Source: a virus
Length of the DNA: 64,000 nt
Virus record (IMG/VR): IMGVR_UViG_3300009159_000048
Span: 1-64,000 of that record
Reading direction: 5' to 3' (one strand)
Shown: positions 40,684 to 49,613 of the stretch, piece by piece
How the letters are laid out: every line of letters starts with the position of its first letter
Numbering within the stretch: position 1 is the stretch's first letter
Program-made: the position numbers and the translations under genes
The notes under the pieces: generated by a model
What the model saw: only the letters and a program-made list of their open reading frames with translations
Databases searched by the model: none
Told to the model about the DNA's origin: nothing

Positions 40684-43341
40684 ATGTCTAGACATCTCGA
40701 ATTACAAAAAAAATATAATGAGTTAAACGCTCAGAATAAAAAGGAAGGAAGGGAAAAATTTTCTAAAGATCTTGGAAAGCCAAAAGTTAAAATTACCAAA
40801 GGAACAACACCAACATCAACAAAAGTAATTAGAAACAAAAAGTTAGATGTGGTTATAGTCTCTGTAAACTACAACGATTATTTATCAGTCACTTTATCAC
40901 ATAATAGTAAAATATTTGATAATATAACAGTTGTTACCTCATCAGAAGACATACTTTGTCAAAAAATGTGTGAAAAATTTGGTGTAAATTATGTAGTTAC
41001 TGATATTATGTATGATGGTAATGCAAAATTCAATAAGGGGAAAGCCATAAATGAAGGAGTAAGAAGTATTGAAAATCCTGATTTTATACTTTTAATAGAT
41101 GCTGATATTATTGTTAGTGACAAAATAGATTTAGACTCAATTGATAAAGATTATCTTTACACCTCAAATAGACATATTTGTAAGTCTTATAATCTACTAC
41201 AAAGTTATATTAATGGTGAGAAAAAAATTGAAGATGTATTTAAGTGTGAAATTGATAAAGGAATGGGATTTTTTCAACTTTTTAATATAAATCACAATTC
41301 AATTGATAAAGATAAAGTATATCCAGAATTCTCCAATGACGCATCATGGGATGATTTATTATTCAGAGATAAATTTCCAAAAAGAGTAACTCTCGGTAAT
41401 ACAATAATTCACTTAGGAGATCCATATCAGAATTGGACAGGAAGAGTAACTAGCAGATTTTTATCAGATGAGGAACTTTTTAAGATTATCAACTCATATG
41501 TAGATAAAAAAGAATTAAGTCAAAATGATTGGGGTACATTTGATAAAAACATAAATACTTCAAGATATGGAAAATTCAATATAGTAAACACAATATCATT
41601 TGATTATCACTACTCAGGATGGTCATACTGCTTAGAACAAATATCAATATTAAACTCAAAAGATGGAATAGATTTTGACCCATATCTAGAAAAAAACTTT
41701 TGTTGGTATGGATCAGAAAAAAAAATATATCAAAATCCTTGGGTTGGTATACTACACACACCGATAAACACAGATAAAGAATATATCAAAAAGGTGAATA
41801 ATGTAGAAATTTTTAATATTCCAGAATTCATTGAAAGTCTAAAATACTGCGTGGGTCTTTATACATTTAGTGACTATGAAAAATCAAAAATTGAAGATAA
41901 AATTAAAAAATTAGAAATTAATTTAGATATAAATGTTATTAGACACACAACAAGAGAAAGTAATAATAAATGGAGTATTAATCTTTACAAAAAAGATAAA
42001 AAAATACTACATGTTGGTTGGTGGTTAAGAAATATTGACAGTTTCTATAATCTTAAGGTAGATTTAAAAAAGATAAGATTAAAGTTAAAAAATCCAATAG
42101 AAAAAACAATAAGTAGAATATTTAATATGCAAGGAAATTGTCAGGAACTTTCATATCTAAATAAAGATGAATATGAAAGTATATTGAACTCATCAGTTTT
42201 ATTTTTAGATTTAATAGACTCTGTTGCTGTTAATACTTTAATTGAATGTATCGAAAATAACGTACCTATTATAGTAAATAAAACAAAATCAGTAGAGGAA
42301 TATCTAGGAAAAGATTATCCACTATATTATCAAAATTTAGATGAGGTAAACGATCTACTAAATGATGATAAGATTTTAGAAGCATCTGAATACTTGTCAA
42401 AAATACCAAGATTTGATAGTCTAGGAAAACAAATTCAAATGTCAAATATTTATAAAAAGATAGATGGCTTACAAACTTACAATATTTTTAACCCTGGAGA
42501 TTTAGGATTAGATTCATTAGGTGGAATTTATAATCCAGGCTATATAAAATTTAATAATAAAGAGTATATTTTACCAAGAGTTGAAAAATTTACCGAAAAC
42601 GAGAGAGGTCAAAACAATCTCTGGAGAAAAACCAGTTCTGTACCATACTTAATAGAAATTGATAATGAATTTAATATTAAGGAAATAAACAAACTAAAAC
42701 TAATTGGATTCAGTGAAAAAAGAATAGAAGATTTTAGAATATTTGAATATAAAAACGAATTATACACAAATCATATATTAGTTGATGATGATAGTATTTA
42801 TCCAGTAATATCGAAAATAGATATAAAAAATAATAAATTACATTTTATAGGAAAAATAAAAATACCAATTGACATAAAAAATGTAGAAAAAAATTGGACC
42901 TTTATTTCTATGAATGATGAACTTTTTTTAATCTACAATATAAGTACTATGACAATATTCAAGGTCAATTTAGATAATTTAACTTCCGAATTATACAAAA
43001 ATATTGATAGTAATATTGAGTGGTCAATAAGAGGATATGTATCAGCAAGTACAAATCCTATAAAAATAAATAAAGATTCATATATAATGGGGTTTCACAC
43101 TAGAGATAAAAATCTTATTTATCATCAAGGATTTTTGGAATTTGACTCAAACTTCAATATAATAAATTACTCAAAAAAACCTGTTATATCATCAGGTGAT
43201 TATCAAACTATAAATCCAAAAGTAATTTACACAATGTCATTAAAATTAAATAAAAAAGACGAGGAAATTGAATGTTTTTGTGGAGATGGTGATAGTAAAA
43301 CAACAGTGATATCATATAAAATAAAAGAATTATTTAGATGA
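40684..43341 (+). CDS. Three-domain glycan enzyme: GT-A + GT-B + GH130-like propeller
   Basis: 885 residues. Domain 1 (about 52-290) is a GT-A glycosyltransferase: KLDVVIVSVNYNDYLS, the ILLIDADI metal-binding D-A-D at 139-141, then GMGFFQLFNI and DDLLFRDKF. Domain 2 (about 300-560) is GT-B-like: KILHVGWWLRNID and a C-terminal SVAVNTLIECIENNVPIIVN sugar-nucleotide segment. Domain 3 (about 590-885) reads like a GH130-type five-bladed propeller (NPGYIKFNNKEYILPR, RIEDFRIFEYKNELYTNH, SYIMGFHTR). Known relatives transfer sugars or phosphorolyse mannosides. The fusion is unusual. First gene of the glycan cassette. Confidence 0.65.
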   Translation: MSRHLELQKKYNELNAQNKKEGREKFSKDLGKPKVKITKGTTPTSTKVIRNKKLDVVIVSVNYNDYLSVTLSHNSKIFDNITVVTSSEDILCQKMCEKFGVNYVVTDIMYDGNAKFNKGKAINEGVRSIENPDFILLIDADIIVSDKIDLDSIDKDYLYTSNRHICKSYNLLQSYINGEKKIEDVFKCEIDKGMGFFQLFNINHNSIDKDKVYPEFSNDASWDDLLFRDKFPKRVTLGNTIIHLGDPYQNWTGRVTSRFLSDEELFKIINSYVDKKELSQNDWGTFDKNINTSRYGKFNIVNTISFDYHYSGWSYCLEQISILNSKDGIDFDPYLEKNFCWYGSEKKIYQNPWVGILHTPINTDKEYIKKVNNVEIFNIPEFIESLKYCVGLYTFSDYEKSKIEDKIKKLEINLDINVIRHTTRESNNKWSINLYKKDKKILHVGWWLRNIDSFYNLKVDLKKIRLKLKNPIEKTISRIFNMQGNCQELSYLNKDEYESILNSSVLFLDLIDSVAVNTLIECIENNVPIIVNKTKSVEEYLGKDYPLYYQNLDEVNDLLNDDKILEASEYLSKIPRFDSLGKQIQMSNIYKKIDGLQTYNIFNPGDLGLDSLGGIYNPGYIKFNNKEYILPRVEKFTENERGQNNLWRKTSSVPYLIEIDNEFNIKEINKLKLIGFSEKRIEDFRIFEYKNELYTNHILVDDDSIYPVISKIDIKNNKLHFIGKIKIPIDIKNVEKNWTFISMNDELFLIYNISTMTIFKVNLDNLTSELYKNIDSNIEWSIRGYVSASTNPIKINKDSYIMGFHTRDKNLIYHQGFLEFDSNFNIINYSKKPVISSGDYQTINPKVIYTMSLKLNKKDEEIECFCGDGDSKTTVISYKIKELFR

Positions 43342-44372
43342 AAAGAATTATTATAAATGGTTTCTTCGGAAAGGGCAATTGCGGAGATGAGGCAATTTTA
43401 CAAACATGGCATGAAAAGTTATCTAACAGATTTAGGATAGTAGCTTCTATGGATTCTAATGTTGTTGATCAAAAAGAATATGTAGATTTTGATTTTTATA
43501 GTGAAATCGATGTAATACAAAATAGAAGAGTTGACATATTTTGAAGAGAGGACATATACGCATACATAATAGGTGGTGGAGGCTTAGGATTAGGATTCGG
43601 GGTAGAACAATGGCTACACACCATATTAAGAAGTAAAAAAAGACTTTATCTAGGAACAATTGTACATAATGAGTTCTTTAATAATAATCAAGATTTGATA
43701 AACATTAATAAGTTATTTTTTAAGTCATTCGATATGATTTCCGTAAGAGATAAAAAATCAAAGGAAAATCTGAAAGATATATTTGACACCGAATCAAGTT
43801 TCTATCCAGATATAGCAACTGCTTTATCACTAGAAGAAGAAGAAATAAAAACTAATAAAAGATTTATAACAGTAACTGTAAGAGATAACAATGTAAATGA
43901 TTTAGTGTCAATAAAAAAATGGATAGATAAAATTAAAAAATACGCAATTAAAAATAAGTTTGATATTATTTATTTACCATTTGACAAGACAGACGAAAAA
44001 CTGATGGAATCTTTATCTCTAGATATTAAATACGAAAAGATATATTGGTATCCTAAAAAGACAAAATATATCATATCAAAATCAGAAATGTGTTTTTCAA
44101 TTGGTAGATTTCATCCGATAGTTTTTGGTCTATCAACCGGAGTAACTTCATACTTTATAAATTGCCAGGAACAAGATAGTAAGTGGAGATATATCGATGG
44201 GGATAAAGATAAAAACTTTGAGATTCTTAATGATTACAACTCGTTGGAATTTTATCTAACAAATGATGATATTAAGAAAGAATTCAAGAAAAATTCAAGA
44301 TCGAAGGAAATATCAAAAGAAATACAAAATAATATAAATGAATTCTTTGAGAAACTAAATGAAATATTATGA
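43338..44372 (+). pseudogene. Polysaccharide pyruvyltransferase-like gene interrupted by an in-frame TGA
   Basis: The ATG at 43338 overlaps the upstream stop (ATGA). The frame reads MKRIIINGFFGKGNCGDEAI, typical of the CsaB/polysaccharide pyruvyltransferase family, to a TGA at 43542-43544 (codon 69), and continues in the same frame with AYIIGGGGLGLGFG, the glycine-rich loop of that family, to 44372. The restored length of 344 residues is normal, so only one codon is wrong. The second half alone has an ATG at 43695 but would lack the loop. TGA is a genuine stop in neighbouring genes (43341, 44372), so this is a nonsense mutation, sequencing error or readthrough site. Family members add ketal pyruvate to sugars. 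Confidence 0.75.
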
Positions 44373-45592
44373 CAGTACACCAAATAAAATCTGAGATAAA
44401 CTATAGTTTTTTAATGTCTCCATTTTATTTGATAGGAGACGATGAGTTATTGAAATCTCAACTACTAAATTTAAATAATCAAACTGATAAATCATTTGAG
44501 GTTATAATTCCAGATCCACATTATTCTAAAAGAGAATGGATAAAAGATTTTTGTAAGAATCTTGATTATAATCTAATACACTATAAATACGAAACAAACT
44601 TTAAAATACCAAGAACATTCGATTATGGAATATTTAACAATTCTTCTTTGATAAGCAATTCCGAAAATCTCATAATTTTTCAAGACTGGAGATTTTGTCA
44701 TCATGAACTAGTAGAAAGACTTAAAAAAACTAATTATGAATTTGTAGGATTTAACTGGCAGATTCTTTATACAGAGGAAATTCCACTCAACTCTTGCGAT
44801 CCTCTTGGGAACTCTCAAGAATCGACGGTCACACATCACCCAAAATCAACAATAGAAATATCAATAGTAGAATCTAAGATACTTTATGAGAATGGTATAT
44901 TTCCAATTATAAATATAGAAGAAAGTCTAGTAAACACATTTCATAATAGTTGTTGGGGTCATTATTGCATCTCAAAAAAACTTTGGATGGAAATAAACGG
45001 GATAGATGAAGTAGTAACAGGCACAAGACATTATGCAGATTTAGATATTAACGCAAGATTACAGGAATATTTTAGAAGAAATAATAAAATTATTGAAATT
45101 CCAATGTTGAAAAATGCAATGGTTAGATTAGCGCACATTAGAGGAAACTTCTTTGGTGGTTCAAATGTAGAATTGGATTACAAAGTAAATATTGAACACA
45201 CAAAGTGTTGTTTTGTCGCAACACCAAATATAAGTATCGACGAATTTACACATAATAAAAAATTTACACACTACGTTGTCGATAAAATTAAAAATGGAGA
45301 ATATTCTAAATTATATGAAATAGAATATTCAGAATATTTTAGAAATAATAATAAGAATGAAAGTTTGGATGATGAGTATTGTATCATAGGATTTCAATGT
45401 AATAAATGTAAAGTAGTAGGTGAGACACCACACTGGTATGATAAATCACCAAATTGTAGAGTAGAAGCTATGTTTGATATTGGTACTGAAAACTTTAAAA
45501 TTGGAAAAAATATTAAATCTATAAATAATAATCTATTAGGCGAAACAATTCAGAAAAAAATAGAATTAGTCACTAATTACTGGAATGAATAA
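44369..45592 (+). CDS. Glycosyltransferase, GT-A-like
   Basis: 407 residues. FLMSPFYLIGDDELLKSQLL then LNNQTDKSFEVIIPDPHYSK is the nucleotide-sugar-binding N-terminal half of a family-2-like transferase. LIIFQDWRFCHHELVE stands where the D-x-D is normally found. A later GGSNVELDYK and the C-terminal cysteines (CNKCKVVGETPHWYDKSPNC), which may hold zinc, are unusual. Start ATG overlaps the previous stop (ATGA). The specific sugar cannot be read. Confidence 0.6.
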   Translation: MTVHQIKSEINYSFLMSPFYLIGDDELLKSQLLNLNNQTDKSFEVIIPDPHYSKREWIKDFCKNLDYNLIHYKYETNFKIPRTFDYGIFNNSSLISNSENLIIFQDWRFCHHELVERLKKTNYEFVGFNWQILYTEEIPLNSCDPLGNSQESTVTHHPKSTIEISIVESKILYENGIFPIINIEESLVNTFHNSCWGHYCISKKLWMEINGIDEVVTGTRHYADLDINARLQEYFRRNNKIIEIPMLKNAMVRLAHIRGNFFGGSNVELDYKVNIEHTKCCFVATPNISIDEFTHNKKFTHYVVDKIKNGEYSKLYEIEYSEYFRNNNKNESLDDEYCIIGFQCNKCKVVGETPHWYDKSPNCRVEAMFDIGTENFKIGKNIKSINNNLLGETIQKKIELVTNYWNE

Positions 45593-45641
45593 TTTTTGAC
45601 TAGAATAAAAACTTTCATAATAATTAAAAATACAATCAAAT

Positions 45642-46271
45642 ATGGCACACGGAGTTTATAAAGTAACAGAAGAATTTGAAAAAGCATTAGGAGACTACAC
45701 AGGAGCTTCCTATGTTGTAACGGTAGACAATCAGAGCAATGCTCTTTTTCTATCCATGATGTATGAAAATGTAAAGGGTAAAGAACTAACAATTCCATCC
45801 AGAACATATCCATCAGTACCTTGTGAAATTATACACGCAGGAGCTAAGGTAAAATTTAAACCAGTTCAGGGAAAAACAATTAAAGGAGCTTACCAACTAG
45901 AAGGTTCCAATGTCTGGGATTCTGCTTTAAGATTCACTGCTGATATGTATATACCAGGAACTCATATGTGTGTATCATTCACTGGACCATATAAACACTT
46001 CAAGTTATCAAAGGGAGGAGCTATACTAACCGATAATTACGAAGCCTATCTTTGGTTTAAGAGAGCAAGATATTCAGGTAGAAGAGAGTGTTCTTATCAT
46101 GACGACCACTTTGATATGTTAGGTTGGAATTTTTATATGATGCCTGAATTAGCAGCGAGAGGTCTACTTCTGATGAGTCAATTTTATAACACTGATGGTA
46201 CAAAAAAGATTAATGAAGATTTAGAATTACCTTATCCAGACTTATCAAAATTTGATATTTATAAACAGTGA
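45642..46271 (+). CDS. Miniature DegT/DnrJ-type aminotransferase (copy 1)
   Basis: 209 residues, only the large PLP domain of the DegT/DnrJ/EryC1 sugar aminotransferase fold: EFEKALGDYTGASYVVTVDNQSNALFL, LTIPSRTYPSVPCEIIHAGA, VWDSALRF and the PLP-lysine region YKHFKLSKGGAILTDN. Normal members have about 370 residues; the C-terminal small domain is absent. It may act as a dimer with its paralogue at 48362 or may have lost catalysis. Such enzymes aminate keto-sugars to amino-sugars. Stop TGA overlaps the GTG start of the next gene. Confidence 0.65.
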   Translation: MAHGVYKVTEEFEKALGDYTGASYVVTVDNQSNALFLSMMYENVKGKELTIPSRTYPSVPCEIIHAGAKVKFKPVQGKTIKGAYQLEGSNVWDSALRFTADMYIPGTHMCVSFTGPYKHFKLSKGGAILTDNYEAYLWFKRARYSGRRECSYHDDHFDMLGWNFYMMPELAARGLLLMSQFYNTDGTKKINEDLELPYPDLSKFDIYKQ

Positions 46272-47038
46272 AAATAGAACAATTTATAACGTGTCCCTCT
46301 ATAGGATTCTTTGAATATGAGTTTCAAAAAAAATGGAGTTTGTCAAAATATTTTGATGATGATAAACCATTATTCTTCTTTGGATTTAGTGGGCTAGAAA
46401 ATATTTTTGAATCCCACAAAGGATATAAAGTAGTTTTACCATCTACACCGACTGACTTACCAAACTTTGGAATACTTAAAAATATAGAAAAGACTATACT
46501 TATAACCGAATGTTCTTTACCGAAAGACTATTATCTACCAGAAAATGTAATTCACAAACAAGAGGTTATAGAAATAAAAGACTATAACATGTTTAATCCT
46601 AGTACATTAGGAGACAAAATATATTATTACTCTGGATTTTCAAATGGTTGGACTCCAAGCCCAAAAGAAAAAATAGATTATATTCAATCTAAAATAGACT
46701 ATGAAATTATAACAACTCAACATATCAACAAGTCAGATATGTATAACATAGAATTTTTAATTGAAAATTATTATAGAAAATGTTTTCTAAATCTCAACTT
46801 TTCACAAGGACACGGAATGACAACTACAAGAGAATTTTCATTAATGGGTGTAAAAACATTGACATTTGAAAATCCATATCCATACGAATCATTAATTAAA
46901 TGTAAAGATGTTGATGAAGTCTTAGAGAATATAAAACTTGAGTCTAAAAAAATAAACACAATACAACCAAGCATTAATCCACACACAACAGGAAAAGACT
47001 GGTTGGAACTAGACTACTGGATAAAAAATAAAAGATAA
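46268..47038 (+). CDS. GT-B-like glycosyltransferase fragment or small glycosyltransferase
   Basis: 256 residues starting at a GTG that overlaps the previous TGA stop (GTGA). The C-terminal half has RKCFLNLNFSQGHGMTTTRE followed by FSLMGVKTLTFENPYPYES, similar to the donor-binding region of GT-B enzymes. The N-terminal half is beta/alpha without a clear motif. The pattern of overlap with neighbours shows it is part of the cassette. The exact family is uncertain. Confidence 0.5.
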   Translation: MKIEQFITCPSIGFFEYEFQKKWSLSKYFDDDKPLFFFGFSGLENIFESHKGYKVVLPSTPTDLPNFGILKNIEKTILITECSLPKDYYLPENVIHKQEVIEIKDYNMFNPSTLGDKIYYYSGFSNGWTPSPKEKIDYIQSKIDYEIITTQHINKSDMYNIEFLIENYYRKCFLNLNFSQGHGMTTTREFSLMGVKTLTFENPYPYESLIKCKDVDEVLENIKLESKKINTIQPSINPHTTGKDWLELDYWIKNKR

Positions 47039-47043
47039 AAACT

Positions 47044-47565
47044 ATGATATTGAAAATGAGAGGAAGTTCTAACACAAAAGGTCTATTAGACTTAATTGAC
47101 TACATACCTAATAATTTAATAATGGCTGAAGTAGGTTGTTACGCAGGCGAAAGTACTAAAATGTTTTTAGAATCAGGTAAAATTACCTTACTATATGCAA
47201 TAGATATTTGGAAAGACGAAATGGACAACTTTAAAAAGATACAACCAAGTCACGACTTTTCAATCGTTGAGAAAACTTTTGACGAATCTATGAAAGAATT
47301 CAATATAAAAAAACTTAAAATGTATTTCTCAGAGGCATTAGAATCTCTACCAACACTAGATTTTATATATATCGATGCAAATCATGATTATGAATTTGTT
47401 AAAGATGATATTACCAATGCTCTAAAAAAAATTAAAAAAGATGGTTTGATAGCTGGACATGATTACAACAATGAAAGTCCTGGTGTTATAAAAGCAGTTA
47501 ATGAATTTTTTGGTAAACCAGATATCATTTTTTCAGACTCTAGTTGGTTAGTAAAAATAAATTGA
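47044..47565 (+). CDS. SAM-dependent methyltransferase (class I, Methyltransf_24-like)
   Basis: 173 residues. Motif I AEVGCYAGEST, a second strand ending YAIDIWKD, motif DFIYIDANHDYEFVKDDI and then DGLIAGHDYNNESPGV, the order of small class I methyltransferases found in glycan clusters. It probably methylates a sugar hydroxyl. The metal-coordinating D/H residues (ANHDY, GHDY) are like those of the macrocin/TylF-type enzymes. Located 5 bp after the GT-B-like gene. Confidence 0.7.
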   Translation: MILKMRGSSNTKGLLDLIDYIPNNLIMAEVGCYAGESTKMFLESGKITLLYAIDIWKDEMDNFKKIQPSHDFSIVEKTFDESMKEFNIKKLKMYFSEALESLPTLDFIYIDANHDYEFVKDDITNALKKIKKDGLIAGHDYNNESPGVIKAVNEFFGKPDIIFSDSSWLVKIN

Positions 47566-47573
47566 AAAAATGT

Positions 47574-48344
47574 ATGATAGAAGCTGAAGAAATAATTATT
47601 GGTAAAAATGTGATTATATCACCAACTGCAAAAATAAGAGGTATAAACGGTAAAGCAAAAAAAATCGTAATTGGTGATAACACTTTTATAGGTGATGATG
47701 TACAAATAATAGTAGACGAATTCCAGATAGGAGACTACTGTAAAGTGCAACATCACACAAACATACATGGATATAAACCAATAAACATAGGACATAATGC
47801 ATGGATAGGCCAGTATACAATAATAGATGGAATCGGAGGGACAACTATAGGAAACAATTGTGGAATCGGAGCTCACTCACAACTCTGGTCTCACATTTTA
47901 TATGGAGATGATTTAGAAGGTTGTAACTACAACTCGTCAAGTGAACTTAGAATAGGAAATGACTGTTGGTTTGTTGGACATTGTATAGTTTCACCAATAG
48001 TAGCAGAAGACAAATCGATGGCATTAGTTGGTTCTGTCATAACAAAAGATATGAAGAGCAATCACATATACGGAGGATCACCCGCAAAAGATTTGACTGA
48101 TAAAATAAAACCCCAGTTCAGTGAGGTTAAACTGGAGGACAAATTATTAAAAATGAACAAACATTATGAACAGTTTGGTTCACCAAAAAATATCAAAATA
48201 GTAACAGATTTTTCTGAAATAATAAGTGAACATTACACCTATTTTAATATATCAGATAGAAAATATACTAAGAGGTTGACAGAAGAGGAAATATCATTCA
48301 TGAAATTTCTATTACCAACTAAAGCTAAATTCACACCATATTAA
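47574..48344 (+). CDS. Left-handed beta-helix (hexapeptide repeat) acyltransferase
   Basis: 256 residues from the ATG at 47574; a TTG at 47562 overlapping the previous stop (TTGA) is an alternative start. The hexapeptide pattern [LIV]-G-x4 is evident: KIVIGDNTFIGDDVQIIVDE, INIGHNAWIGQYTIIDGI, LRIGNDCWFVGHCIVSP. The C-terminal 70 residues form an appended helical region. These trimeric enzymes transfer acetyl or succinyl groups to sugars. Works downstream of the aminotransferases if the product is an acetamido sugar. Confidence 0.75.
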   Translation: MIEAEEIIIGKNVIISPTAKIRGINGKAKKIVIGDNTFIGDDVQIIVDEFQIGDYCKVQHHTNIHGYKPINIGHNAWIGQYTIIDGIGGTTIGNNCGIGAHSQLWSHILYGDDLEGCNYNSSSELRIGNDCWFVGHCIVSPIVAEDKSMALVGSVITKDMKSNHIYGGSPAKDLTDKIKPQFSEVKLEDKLLKMNKHYEQFGSPKNIKIVTDFSEIISEHYTYFNISDRKYTKRLTEEEISFMKFLLPTKAKFTPY

Positions 48345-48361
48345 AAAATATTATATAAATT

Positions 48362-48997
48362 ATGCCAATAAAAAAACATAACCCCTATAAAATTGTTCAG
48401 ATGTTTGAGGAAGAAATTGCTCTATACACAAATGCACCCTACGCTGTATCAATAGATAGTTGCACAAATGCTCTATTTTTGTGCTGTAAGTATTTAGAAG
48501 CCGAAGAAGTAACTATACCATCGAAGACTTATTTGTCAGTTCCAATGAGTATAATTCAGTCCGGTGCTCAATTAAGATTTGACAAAAGACCAGAATCAAA
48601 CCATTGGACTGGAATTTACCAACTAAAACCATATCCAATATATGACGCAGCTAAAAGACTTACTTCCAACATGTACATTCCAGGAACATTTATGTGTTTA
48701 TCTTTTCATATAAAGAAAAATCTTGGAATAGGAAAAGGGGGAATGATTCTCACTGATAATAAAGAAGCCGTTGATTGGTTCAAAAAGGCCAGATATGAAG
48801 GTAGAAGTGAAAAATACTACAAGGAGGACAATATATCATCTTTAGGTTGGAATATGTATATGACTCCACAAGAAGCCGCACAAGGACTTTGTTTATTACA
48901 AAATTATCCAGAACATATGTCCGATCAAGGAGAATTAAATGGATATAGAGATTTAACTGAATTTGATATATTTAAGAATTGTAAAACTATAGAATGA
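48362..48997 (+). CDS. Miniature DegT/DnrJ-type aminotransferase (copy 2)
   Basis: 211 residues, clearly paralogous to copy 1 (same order of NALF-, TIPS(R/K)TY-SVP, IYQLKPYPIYDAAKR, MYIPGTFMCLSF, GKGGMILTDNKEA, WFKKARYEGRSE, LGWNMYM). The small C-terminal domain is again missing. Two truncated paralogues in one cassette suggest that the short form is functional. ATG overlap with the next gene (ATGA). Confidence 0.65.
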   Translation: MPIKKHNPYKIVQMFEEEIALYTNAPYAVSIDSCTNALFLCCKYLEAEEVTIPSKTYLSVPMSIIQSGAQLRFDKRPESNHWTGIYQLKPYPIYDAAKRLTSNMYIPGTFMCLSFHIKKNLGIGKGGMILTDNKEAVDWFKKARYEGRSEKYYKEDNISSLGWNMYMTPQEAAQGLCLLQNYPEHMSDQGELNGYRDLTEFDIFKNCKTIE

Positions 48998-49578
48998 AAA
49001 AAGCTCTAATAGGATACGGTGGACATGCTAGAGAAGTAATGTGTCAGATGAATCAAAAACTAGATTGTTTTGTAGATGATGAATTTTTAGATTCTAATAC
49101 ACTTTCATTTTCTAAATTTGATCCAAACCTATATGAGGTAATGATTTGTATATCAAATCCAAAGGATAGATACGAAATAGTAAATAAGTTACCAAAAGAA
49201 ACAAAATACTTTTCATTTATACATCCAACTGCATTGATATTAAGTGACGATGTCTACATTGATGAAGGAAGTTTTATCGGAGCTTACAGTATACTCACAA
49301 CAAATATAAAAATTGGAAAACATTCAATATTAAATAGATACTGCCAAATAGGACACGATTCGCAATCAGGAGATTATCTAACAATGATGCCTGGTTCTGT
49401 AATTTCAGGTAATTGCAATATAGGAAACAGAGTTTATTTTGGAACAAATTCATCAGTAAAAGAAAAAATAAATATTTGTGATGATGTAACTATTGGATTA
49501 AACTCCGGAGTTGTTAAAAATATCAATGAATCAGGGATATATGGAGGAGTTCCTTGTAAGTTAATAAAACAAATCTAA
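48994..49578 (+). CDS. NeuD/PglD-family sugar O/N-acyltransferase
   Basis: 194 residues. The N-terminal Rossmann-like segment MKKALIGYGGHAREVM and FVDDEF precede hexapeptide repeats (DEGSFIGAYSILTTNIKIGKHS, GDYLTMMPGSVISGNCNIGNRVYF, GGVPCKLIKQI), the architecture of NeuD/PglD/FdtC acyltransferases that acetylate amino-sugars. Its closeness to the mini-aminotransferase supports an acetamido-sugar product. A catalytic histidine is likely in QIGHDSQSG. Confidence 0.8.
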   Translation: MKKALIGYGGHAREVMCQMNQKLDCFVDDEFLDSNTLSFSKFDPNLYEVMICISNPKDRYEIVNKLPKETKYFSFIHPTALILSDDVYIDEGSFIGAYSILTTNIKIGKHSILNRYCQIGHDSQSGDYLTMMPGSVISGNCNIGNRVYFGTNSSVKEKINICDDVTIGLNSGVVKNINESGIYGGVPCKLIKQI

Positions 49579-49613
49579 AACAAAAATCTATAATAAGAAA
49601 AATAATTATTAAA

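Noticed and set aside
40630-40695. Upstream extension of the retropepsin-like gene to 40695
   Set aside because: It would overlap the divergent glycosyltransferase start at 40684 and lacks family similarity; MSKKVGRFEK at 40629 fits the family N-terminus.
43542-43544. Genome-wide reassignment of TGA
   Set aside because: TGA ends genes at 43341, 44372, 46271 and 47565 with the next gene starting at the overlap, so TGA is used as a real stop.
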